From Candidatus Indicimonas acetifermentans (GTDB lineage: Bacteria > Gemmatimonadota > Gemmatimonadetes > Palauibacterales > KS3-K002), in NCBI GenBank assembly GCA_947581815.1, contig CANPVX010000004.1:1-42300 (forward strand): 42,300 nt of DNA, given 5' to 3'. The notes beneath the pieces are model-generated. The model saw only the letters and a list, made by a program, of their open reading frames with translations. It had not been told where the DNA came from and searched no databases. Numbering within the stretch: position 1 is the stretch's first letter; the number at the start of each line of letters is the position of its first letter. Below are positions 1 to 6,042 of the stretch, piece after piece. Made by a program: the position numbers and the translations under genes.

Positions 1-1087
1 CCGTGCGGAGCGGGAGCGCGTACTTCTGCGCGAACTCGAAGTCGCGTTCGTCGTGAGCCGGGACAGCCATGATCGCCCCATGTCCGTACTCCATCAGCAC
101 ATAATCGGCGATCCAGACGGGGATCTGCTCGTCGTTGGCGGGGTTGATCGCCTTCGCGCCCGTATCGATCCCAGTCTTCTCACGCTCCGGGCCAGTCTTC
201 TTGCGCTCGACCAGATCGGTCGCGAGGGCGGACTGTACATAGGCATCGACCGCGGTCTTGTGCTCGGCGGTCGTGATCTCGGCGACGAGTGGGTGCTCCG
301 GAGCCAGGACCATGAAAGTGGCGCCGAAGAGCGTGTCGGGGCGGGTGGTGAACACCTGCAGCTTTTGCGGGTGACCGACGACCGGGAACTCGATGTCGGC
401 GCCCTCGGAACGGCCGATCCAGTTCCGCTGCAGTCGCTTCGTCGAATCGGACCAGTCGATCCACTCCAGGTTGTCGAGCAGCCGCTGGACGTAGTCGGTG
501 ATCTTGAAGAACCACTGCTTGAGGTAGCGCTGGGTGACTTGGGTCCCGCAGCGCTCGCAACGCCCGTCAATGACCTGCTCGTTGGCCAGCACCGTCTTGC
601 AGGAGGGGCACCAGTTGACGGGCGCCTCGCGCCGCTCCGCCAGCTTTGCCTTGAAGAGCTGGAGGAAGATCCACTGGGTCCACTTGTAGTACTCGGGCTT
701 GGTGACGTCGACGACGCGATCCCAGTCGTACATGAACCCCATGCGCTTCAGCTGGCGCGTGAAGTTCGCGATGTTTTGGGGGATCAGCTTCGTGGGGTGG
801 ATGCCGCGCTTCAGGGCGAAGTTCTCCGAGTGGATCCCGAAGGCATCGAACCCGATCGGCTCGAACACGTCGGGGCCTTGGAGCCTAATGAAGCGGCCGA
901 AGATGTCCGCGCCGGTGAAAGCGTAGACGTTGCCGATGTGGAGGCCCTCCGCGGAGGGATAGGGGTACATCATCAAGTTGTAAAACGGACGCTCGGCCGC
1001 GTCCAAATCCACCCGATGAGCGCCGCTCTCCTCCCAGCGCCTTCGCCACTTCGACTCGACCTGGGCCGGGTCGTACCGCTCAGCCAT
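1..1087 (-). CDS. leuS: Leucyl-tRNA synthetase, N-terminal part (cut by window edge)
   Basis: Charges tRNA-Leu with leucine in the cytoplasm. The visible 362 residues start at an ATG (complement of 1085-1087) and run off the left edge, so the protein continues outside the window. The N-terminus reads MAERYDPAQVESKWRRRW, typical of LeuS. The class I signature is at about residues 43-55 (PYPSAEGLHIGNVYAF), with HIGN in place of HIGH. A zinc-knuckle-like segment (CPSC ... CERCG) follows at about 180-205. The CP1 editing domain begins after that, with its threonine-rich peptide (TTRPDTLFG) and the aspartate-containing editing motif YGHGAIMAVPAHDERD near the edge. The gene is last in its direction; the terminator of the upstream ATP-grasp gene lies between them, so it probably has its own promoter inside 1088-1155. 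Identification is firm. The HIGN variant may be a lineage feature. Confidence 0.95.
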   Translation of the reverse strand, partial: MAERYDPAQVESKWRRRWEESGAHRVDLDAAERPFYNLMMYPYPSAEGLHIGNVYAFTGADIFGRFIRLQGPDVFEPIGFDAFGIHSENFALKRGIHPTKLIPQNIANFTRQLKRMGFMYDWDRVVDVTKPEYYKWTQWIFLQLFKAKLAERREAPVNWCPSCKTVLANEQVIDGRCERCGTQVTQRYLKQWFFKITDYVQRLLDNLEWIDWSDSTKRLQRNWIGRSEGADIEFPVVGHPQKLQVFTTRPDTLFGATFMVLAPEHPLVAEITTAEHKTAVDAYVQSALATDLVERKKTGPEREKTGIDTGAKAINPANDEQIPVWIADYVLMEYGHGAIMAVPAHDERDFEFAQKYALPLRT

Positions 1088-1124
1088 AGGACTCCGTGGG
1101 CATCCCGTCGCGCTACCCGTCGCG

Positions 1125-1148
1125 AAAAAGGCGGGCCTTGCACCCGCC
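1125..1148 (-). terminator. Intrinsic terminator after the ATP-grasp gene
   Basis: Read on the minus strand, a GGCGGG / CCCGCC stem with a seven-base loop is followed directly by five T. It starts a few bases after the stop codon of the ATP-grasp gene at 1156 and lies before leuS, so it should separate the two transcripts. Confidence 0.7.
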
Positions 1149-1155
1149 CTGCGAG

Positions 1156-2220
1156 TTAAGCGGGTAAGATGGACGGTCGGTCTGGTGATTTCAATGCCCG
1201 GGCCGGGCGCCCGCGCTCATCGGACGCGGCGGCGGCCTCCCGTTCCAGATAGTCGACCAGCGGCTCGAAGGGGTCGAAGCCGATGACGCGGGGCGCGTCG
1301 GCGACGAAGTTCGAAGTGGCATTGATATCGTAGTAGTACAGCTGCCCATCGCGGGCGTCGACGAGGTACTCGACTCCGCCCACCTCGATCTGAGCCGCGG
1401 CCAGAATCCCTTCCACCGCCTCGACGACGTGCTGTGGCGGCGAGTAGCTCGCGGCGGGGAACGCGGGCAGGGCGGGCAGGGCGGGGAGGGCGGGGAGGGC
1501 GCCGCCGGCAGCCGCCCCGCTGCTCTCGCCCGGGCCAGCCTGCTCGGCCGGTGGGCACAGGTCGGCGGGGCACAGGTTGAAGGTTTCGCCATCGGTCTCG
1601 ACGCTGATGGCGTAAAGGTACTTCCCGCCCACGACTTCCACGCGCACGATCTTGTCATCCGCCGCCGGGATGAACTCCTGCACCAGAGCCGTGCGATCGA
1701 TCCCGAGGTCCAGCTCGCGGCCGCGGACGGTCCGGCGCAACGCGTCGCGCGAATCGAAGCGGCGGATCCCGGCGCCGCTGCCACCGACGTTCGGCTTCAC
1801 AACGACTGGGAAGCGTAGCCCCTCGGCGGCGGCCAGCGCCTCGTCGGGATGGCTGATCACCCGGGCCCGGGGGTAGGGCAGTCCCAGCCTGTCGAGGAGC
1901 GACAGCTGGAAAGCCTTCGATGTTTCGGCGACGAATGCGTCATAGCCGTTGACGACCCGAATGCCCAGTTGCTTCAGGTGAGCGAGGTACTGGAGGGCGT
2001 GAAAGATCGCATGGGCGCGCCCGCGTAGATGAGCGGATGGGCTCATGCGGTTGAAAATGAGCGAGTAACCGGGTGCGCCATCGGCGACGTCGTAGATGTG
2101 CTCGTCGGCGTGCACGCGCTCGTAGGGTACGTGGCGCCGGTCGAGCGCCGCGAACAACGGGACGAACCAGTTAGGGTGCTCGTAGTAGATGGCGATCGAG
2201 CGCTTCGAATTCCGGATCAT
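1156..2220 (-). CDS. ATP-grasp ligase of unknown substrate
   Basis: A 354-residue protein with an ATP-grasp fold (RimK / D-Ala-D-Ala ligase type). Such enzymes use ATP to activate a carboxylate as an acyl phosphate and join it to an amine or thiol. Visible motifs: the nucleotide-binding stretch VVVKPNVGGSGAGI at about 139-152, a VQEFIP hinge segment at about 180, and the Mg-binding segment YYYDINATSNF near 296-306. I chose the ATG at 2218-2220, with AAGG upstream; an ATG at 2253 is possible but would run into the upstream hairpin. A low-complexity insert of LPA triplets (about residues 242-254), encoded by a nine-base repeat, interrupts the C-terminal lobe. The gene lies downstream of a Cys-rich mini-ORF and a hairpin, so a role in peptide modification is possible. 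That is inference; the substrate could equally be a small metabolite. Confidence 0.8.
   Translation of the reverse strand: MIRNSKRSIAIYYEHPNWFVPLFAALDRRHVPYERVHADEHIYDVADGAPGYSLIFNRMSPSAHLRGRAHAIFHALQYLAHLKQLGIRVVNGYDAFVAETSKAFQLSLLDRLGLPYPRARVISHPDEALAAAEGLRFPVVVKPNVGGSGAGIRRFDSRDALRRTVRGRELDLGIDRTALVQEFIPAADDKIVRVEVVGGKYLYAISVETDGETFNLCPADLCPPAEQAGPGESSGAAAGGALPALPALPALPAFPAASYSPPQHVVEAVEGILAAAQIEVGGVEYLVDARDGQLYYYDINATSNFVADAPRVIGFDPFEPLVDYLEREAAAASDERGRPARALKSPDRPSILPA
1465..1500. repeat. In-frame nine-base G-rich repeat in the ATP-grasp gene
   Basis: Four copies of a GGGCAGGGC / GGGGAGGGC nonamer on the plus strand. They encode (LPA)n on the minus strand and carry many G3 runs, so the tract could form a G-quadruplex. 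Confidence 0.85.
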
Positions 2221-2250
2221 ATGAAATCGGCCTTGGTTCCGTAGTAGATG

Positions 2251-2286
2251 CAAAACGGCCGCGACTTCGTTGAGGGAGTCGCGGCC
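2251..2286 (-). promoter_or_regulatory. Hairpin with short T-run between mini-ORF and ATP-grasp gene
   Basis: A perfect ten-base-pair inverted repeat (2257-2266 with 2277-2286, GGCCGCGACT / AGTCGCGGCC) with a ten-base loop. On the minus strand it is followed by GTTTTG. It lies after the stop of the Cys-rich mini-ORF and before the ATP-grasp start. The short T-run suggests a leaky terminator or an mRNA-processing/stabilising stem, which would give more precursor than enzyme. That function is inferred. Confidence 0.6.
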
Positions 2287-2308
2287 AGTTTGGCGCGCTG
2301 GCGGTCGG

Positions 2309-2413
2309 CTAGGCGCCCGTCCGCGATCCCCCCGACCCCCTCCCGCTCGGGAGGTGGCGACAGGTACAGCAGCGACAGCCGCCGGAAATGGTGCTTTGGT
2401 TGAAGATGGTCAT
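2309..2413 (-). CDS. Cys-rich mini-ORF, candidate RiPP precursor peptide
   Basis: A 34-codon ORF too short for standard gene calling. It begins MTIFNQSTISGG, continues CRCCTCRHL and ends in a Gly/Ser/Arg-rich tail. Four Cys lie within six residues directly after a Gly-Gly pair, as in double-glycine leader/core arrangements. An in-frame GTG at 2446 would add eleven residues (MEGITLEIDKT) and begin 23 bases after the aminopeptidase stop. Neither start has a strong Shine-Dalgarno sequence, which lowers confidence. The ORF lies between a predicted aminopeptidase and an ATP-grasp ligase, all on the minus strand, with a hairpin just downstream. I do not recognise the peptide family. The tail is encoded by a G-rich tract, so part of it may be repeat-derived, and the ORF may be fortuitous. 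Confidence 0.4.
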   Translation of the reverse strand: MTIFNQSTISGGCRCCTCRHLPSGRGSGGSRTGA

Positions 2414-2468
2414 CGTCTTATCGATCTCGAGGGTTATTCCTTCCACCTGCTAGAACGACCGGGACACC

Positions 2469-3584
2469 TCATCGAGTTCCCAAGCCCTCGTAGCCGGTCA
2501 GCTCACCGAGCGCGTACCAAGGGTCGTCCGCGGAATCGACCGCCGCGGTGAGGCGCTCGAGCGAAACGGACAGGCTGCCCGATTCTTCGTAGAGCGCCTC
2601 GAAAACGTACAGCCTGTGGTAGTAGAGGTGTCGGGCGATCAGCGAAGCGTTGTTCAGCTCCGTCGGATCGAATCGGGCGAAGCTGGCTGAACTCATCGCA
2701 GGGGCGTACTCGCTTCGGAAGTGGGCGGCAGCTTCCTCCATGAGTGCGCGGCGGCGCTCTAAGAGCTGTTCCTGATCCAACTGTTCTGAATAGAGGTTCT
2801 CCAGGCCGGACCAGAGCTCATCCAGGAACTCGCCGAGCACGCGAGCGTCGTGCCAGTTATCTCGGGCCGACTGGCAGAGGTCTTCATCGCGCACCCGGCC
2901 GCAGAAGAACTCGATCGCGCCGACAGAACCGACGAAGTTGGCGAGGCTCTCGTTGAACTTTACGTGATCGGACACCCAGAGGGTATTGTGTGTCACTTCG
3001 TGTATGACGGTCTCCACGAGGCCCACGCTGTCGCGGTCGAGCGCCGTGGAGAGGATCGGGTCGGGCAGCCATCCCAGCGTGCTGAAGGCGGAGGTTGGCC
3101 GCAGGTAGGTATCGTACCCTTTTTCCTCCAGCCTCAGACGCTCGGCCTCCGCCGCACCTCGATCGAAGAACCCTTTATAGGGAACGTGCCCGACGATAGG
3201 GAACCACCAGGTATAAGCGACCAGGCGGTCCATCGGGCTGGCCGACAGCACCAGGGCAAGCGTATCGCGGTCGATCTGAGAGTAGGATGTGTAGCTCTTG
3301 CCGACGTCGAGCTGCAGATCGCGACGGGCGAAGCTTCGCGCCTGCACGACCAGTTCGAGCTTGGACCGGGTCTCCGGATCCAGCGCTGGATCGTTGAGGA
3401 CGTCCTCGATCGGTTGGCTGCGCCACAGTATGCGCGCCTCTTCCCAGGCGGCGCGGGCCAAGAAGCCGCCGGAGCAGGAGAAGAATCCAGCGACTCCGAG
3501 CAAGGCGAGGAGCAACGCCACGGGCGCTTTCCTTGGCGGGCGACGGCCGCCTGATCTCGCGCTGTCAGCTTCGGGTTCTCTCAT
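2469..3584 (-). CDS. Predicted membrane-anchored zinc aminopeptidase (PF10023 family)
   Basis: A 371-residue protein resembling the putative aminopeptidase family PF10023 (COG4324). An N-terminal hydrophobic segment at about 21-37 (APVALLLALLGVAGFFSC) should anchor or export it, leaving the catalytic part outside the cytoplasmic membrane. The gluzincin motif HEVTH is at 195-199, followed by NESLANFVG with a candidate third ligand Glu212. A conserved stretch near 125-140 (WWFPIVGHVPYKGFF) is typical of the family. The ATG at 3582-3584 has AGGAAAG upstream and a TATAAT box about 30 bases further. It is first in a possible minus-strand unit with the Cys-rich mini-ORF and ATP-grasp gene. A link to peptide maturation is tempting, but the family is widespread and also occurs alone. 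Confidence 0.8.
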   Translation of the reverse strand: MREPEADSARSGGRRPPRKAPVALLLALLGVAGFFSCSGGFLARAAWEEARILWRSQPIEDVLNDPALDPETRSKLELVVQARSFARRDLQLDVGKSYTSYSQIDRDTLALVLSASPMDRLVAYTWWFPIVGHVPYKGFFDRGAAEAERLRLEEKGYDTYLRPTSAFSTLGWLPDPILSTALDRDSVGLVETVIHEVTHNTLWVSDHVKFNESLANFVGSVGAIEFFCGRVRDEDLCQSARDNWHDARVLGEFLDELWSGLENLYSEQLDQEQLLERRRALMEEAAAHFRSEYAPAMSSASFARFDPTELNNASLIARHLYYHRLYVFEALYEESGSLSVSLERLTAAVDSADDPWYALGELTGYEGLGTR

Positions 3585-3613
3585 CTTTCCTGCTGCGTAC
3601 GGGCTGTGGGTCT

Positions 3614-3619
3614 ATTATA
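3614..3619 (-). promoter_or_regulatory. -10 box (TATAAT) upstream of the aminopeptidase gene
   Basis: A perfect TATAAT on the minus strand about 30 bases before the ATG at 3584. I see no good -35 hexamer 16-18 bases upstream. The same bases read TATTAT on the plus strand, so direction is not certain. Confidence 0.4.
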
Positions 3620-3789
3620 CCGGGTAGCGAAGGCGCCGATCCAGCCCCCGCAGCCCCCGTTCCGCCCGGGCACCTTTCGCCACGCGGGTGTATTAATAGA
3701 CCAGTGAAGCCCATCCTCGCGTTCCGACGCGTACCCTCGTGCTCCCGCCTCCGATCGGTCGGAGCGCCCAAGATGTTGGAAGAAATCAG

Positions 3790-4119
3790 ATGGCAAAAGA
3801 GCGTGACCACGTAAATCCCGACAAGCTCCGAAGAAGTTTGCTGGATTTCGCCGACCTTATCCGCAAGCTTGACGAGGAGGGTGGCCTCGTCGATTCGGCG
3901 CCTCGACTGCTCAAGATCATGGGGGATCTACGCTCCGTGCTGTTCGAGTATGAGGTGCGCTCTACCGGCCGGCTCCTTCCCAAAAGCAAGGAACCGCCTG
4001 AGGTGCTAGAGGCGCAGCGAATCGTCGAAGATGCTGTCCGGCGGCTAGAGGAGGCAGAGCAGGATTGGGGGAGGGGGCAGAACGGGCAGCCCCCTCAGGA
4101 CGATAAAGAGGAGGGCTAG
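3790..4119 (+). CDS. Small charged helical protein, unknown function
   Basis: A 109-residue protein, mostly charged and predicted helical, with no membrane segment or signal peptide. The ATG at 3790 is preceded by GGAAG at suitable spacing. The N-terminal half (DKLRRSLLDFADLIRKLDEE, then a hydrophobic helix around LLKIMGDLRSVLFEYE) is leucine-rich and may dimerise. The C-terminal half (EVLEAQRIVEDAVRRLEEAE) looks like a coiled coil, followed by a polar Gly/Gln-rich tail encoded by a G-rich stretch. I do not recognise the family. It may be lineage-specific. The next gene converges on it from the other strand. Confidence 0.6.
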   Translation: MAKERDHVNPDKLRRSLLDFADLIRKLDEEGGLVDSAPRLLKIMGDLRSVLFEYEVRSTGRLLPKSKEPPEVLEAQRIVEDAVRRLEEAEQDWGRGQNGQPPQDDKEEG

Positions 4120-4120
4120 G

Positions 4121-4150
4121 CCCGGCCTGGCTCAGACAGCCGGGTTGTTG
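4121..4150 (+). terminator. Weak hairpin between converging genes
   Basis: CCCGGC (4121-4126) pairs with GCCGGG (4139-4144), followed by TTGTTG rather than a clean T-run. It sits just after the stop of the 109-residue protein gene and may end its transcript. Confidence 0.35.
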
Positions 4151-4210
4151 AGAGGATCTTGCGGCCTCCGCGGCCTCCAGAGGTGCCCGGCGAGGCCGTC
4201 AGCGGGTTGA

Positions 4211-4606
4211 TTATACCTCTTCGCTCTCGTCGGCTAGATCGCCGTCCGCCTGGGCGGCCTCGGGATCATCCCGAAAGTCGCCATCGCGCTTGCGCAGTCG
4301 CCGGTAGACGAGGTAGGAGACGCCAGCGGCTCCGAGCATTCCCGCAGCAGACGCTACGAGCCGCGCCACACGTCGACGACGGCCGTCAGAAGTCTTGCCG
4401 GCCTTCTTTTTCTTCCGACGGGCAGACTTCGGCTTGGGCCACGCCCAAAGGTGGCGGTCGAGATCGGTCTTATACAGATCGCGCGCGTCGAGCCTGTCAC
4501 GACGCGTAGCACGGACGGACTTGCGTCGGTCTCGATCGCCGCGTCGTTCCGTTCGCTCCTTCGCCTTGGCGCCGTTACGGCTCCGTCTGCTGCGATTGGA
4601 TGCCAC
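4211..4606 (-). CDS. Basic single-span membrane protein, unknown function
   Basis: A 131-residue protein starting at a GTG (complement of 4604-4606) with an AGGAGG eight bases upstream, a strong start. Residues 1-79 are highly basic (many Arg and Lys, including SARRKKKKAG). One transmembrane helix follows at about 80-101 (VARLVASAAGMLGAAGVSYL), then an acidic tail. By the positive-inside rule the basic N-terminus should lie in the cytoplasm, where it could touch nucleic acid or membrane phospholipid. I do not recognise the family. A palindrome 34 bases upstream may regulate it. Confidence 0.6.
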   Translation of the reverse strand: MASNRSRRSRNGAKAKERTERRGDRDRRKSVRATRRDRLDARDLYKTDLDRHLWAWPKPKSARRKKKKAGKTSDGRRRRVARLVASAAGMLGAAGVSYLVYRRLRKRDGDFRDDPEAAQADGDLADESEEV

Positions 4607-4639
4607 CTCGCTCCTCCTGGAGAAACCGAGCTCGCCCCG

Positions 4640-4660
4640 CGATCACAACGTCTGTGATCG
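4640..4660. promoter_or_regulatory. Palindrome upstream of the basic membrane protein gene
   Basis: CGATCACA and TGTGATCG form a perfect eight-base inverted repeat around a five-base centre, 34 bases upstream of the GTG at 4606. It could be an operator or an mRNA hairpin in the leader. The half-sites are oriented opposite to a CRP site. Confidence 0.5.
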
Positions 4661-4755
4661 GTACGTAGTTTCCCTTATCAGGGCGGGACTGGCACCGGCT
4701 ACATCACTAATAACCCGGCGGGAGTGCGGCGTTCCGTTTCGCTTTTCTTGTGAAT

Positions 4756-5832
4756 TCAGGAGACTGTTACGTAATAGAGGTGCTCTGTGACGTGGTCGCA
4801 CTTGTATCGCCGGTTTTCGCTGTCGCGATCGCTTCGGTATCGCTTATAGGGTTTTTCGAGGCGACGGTAGGTACGTGACAAGCCGCGCTCGCGCAACACG
4901 CGTTCGATGCAATCTTCCGCGATGATTCCCTCAGAGTTGTAGCTCATCAGGATGTGGCGGCAGCGAGCGGCGTCGACCAGTTGCTCGAAGATCGTCTCGC
5001 AGTGGCGGCGACGCGACCAGTCGGACCGCTTGTTTCCGTCTTCCGGCAAGCCCGTCTTGCCCCGCAGCGTGGGCGTCTGCAGAAACCAGCCCTCCGCGAT
5101 GATCTCGGGGATGTGGTAATAACCCACGTACTGGCGGGTATTGTAGGGCGGGTCCAGGTACAGGAGATCGAAAGGCTCAAGCCCGCTGACCAGCTCCAGA
5201 GCGTCACAGCGAAAGGCCCGGCAGGCCCGCCCGGTGCCCGTGGCCAAGCGCGGCGGGCGGAGGTGGAGCGGGCGCGTGGCATTGGGCTGCCAGCTCTTGA
5301 CGTAAGCGGCGTAGACGCCGGTGGTGTTGGCGATGCGGTCGGCGGCTTCCAGGAGCGCTGCCAAAAGGATGAAGCGCTCATCGTCGTTGATCCTGCTGGC
5401 CGTCGTCCACTCGTGGATGCGACCGCGCAGCGCGTCGATGCGTGCCGCGTTTTCAGGAGTGAAGTAGCGGCGGTCGTGCTCCGCTCCAGCGGCTCCATCC
5501 GGGCTAAAGTGCTCGTAAATGAAGCCGGGCTCTCCCTCTCGGCTGTTGAGATGGTCGAGCACAGCGGCCAGCGGATCGCCATCGATCTCGACTACGCTCG
5601 CCAGACCTGCGAAGCGAGGCGGCTGGTCCACGACGACGTAGGCCCACTGGAGTGCGTGGCTGAATGCCATGATGTCGCCGGACGTGACGCTGAATCCGTG
5701 CGTCTTCAGGAACCGAGCGACGGATGCCGTGCCCGCAAAGGGGTCGCAGGCGGTGCTTCCCTTGATTCGGAGTTCCGCGAGGGCGTCGCGGATGAATGGG
5801 ATCAGCTTCTGTTTGTTTCCTATGTATCTCAC
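4756..5832 (-). CDS. D12-class DNA adenine-N6 methyltransferase
   Basis: Transfers a methyl group from S-adenosylmethionine to the N6 of adenine in DNA. Motifs in order: VRYIGNKQKLIPFI at the N-terminus (motif X), ACDPFAGTASVARFL (motif I, SAM binding) at about 30, and LLYLDPPYNTRQY (motif IV, DPPY catalytic) in the second half. I placed the start at the GTG at 5830-5832 because family members usually begin a few residues before motif X; an ATG at 5952 would add 40 Gly/Ala-rich residues that look unconserved. No restriction endonuclease gene is visible nearby, so it is probably an orphan methyltransferase acting in regulation, repair or self-marking. The target site cannot be read from the sequence. 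Confidence 0.85.
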   Translation of the reverse strand: MRYIGNKQKLIPFIRDALAELRIKGSTACDPFAGTASVARFLKTHGFSVTSGDIMAFSHALQWAYVVVDQPPRFAGLASVVEIDGDPLAAVLDHLNSREGEPGFIYEHFSPDGAAGAEHDRRYFTPENAARIDALRGRIHEWTTASRINDDERFILLAALLEAADRIANTTGVYAAYVKSWQPNATRPLHLRPPRLATGTGRACRAFRCDALELVSGLEPFDLLYLDPPYNTRQYVGYYHIPEIIAEGWFLQTPTLRGKTGLPEDGNKRSDWSRRRHCETIFEQLVDAARCRHILMSYNSEGIIAEDCIERVLRERGLSRTYRRLEKPYKRYRSDRDSENRRYKCDHVTEHLYYVTVS

Positions 5833-5965
5833 GTATCGGCCTGTGTGGGCTGTCTTGCCCGCGGCTATTGCGGCTCGGGGCGGCTGCGAGCCGAGGCAGC
5901 CTACAGCCCCTCCGCCGCCAGGTCCCGCGTCCCGCCGAGTGCAAACTAACATCAGGATCCGCCGT

Positions 5966-6002
5966 GCGGGGGGCGAGGGCGGGGCGGGGGGGCGGGGGCG
6001 GC
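5966..6002 (+). repeat. G-rich, quadruplex-prone tract upstream of waaA
   Basis: Six or more runs of G3-G7 separated by single C or CGA, about 40 bases before the waaA start, within the gap between waaA and the divergent methyltransferase gene. In RNA or DNA it could form a G-quadruplex and affect waaA expression. No obvious Shine-Dalgarno precedes waaA. Confidence 0.7.
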
Positions 6003-6042
6003 CGCCGTTGCCGGCGAGGGTGCGCGCGGTCAAGTTCACAAG

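Noticed and set aside
53-1159. Long plus-strand ORF over leuS
   Set aside because: Antisense shadow; the minus frame encodes clear leucyl-tRNA synthetase motifs.
4640-4660. CRP-type operator
   Set aside because: Half-sites are TCACA-N-TGTGA, the reverse of CRP's TGTGA-N6-TCACA.
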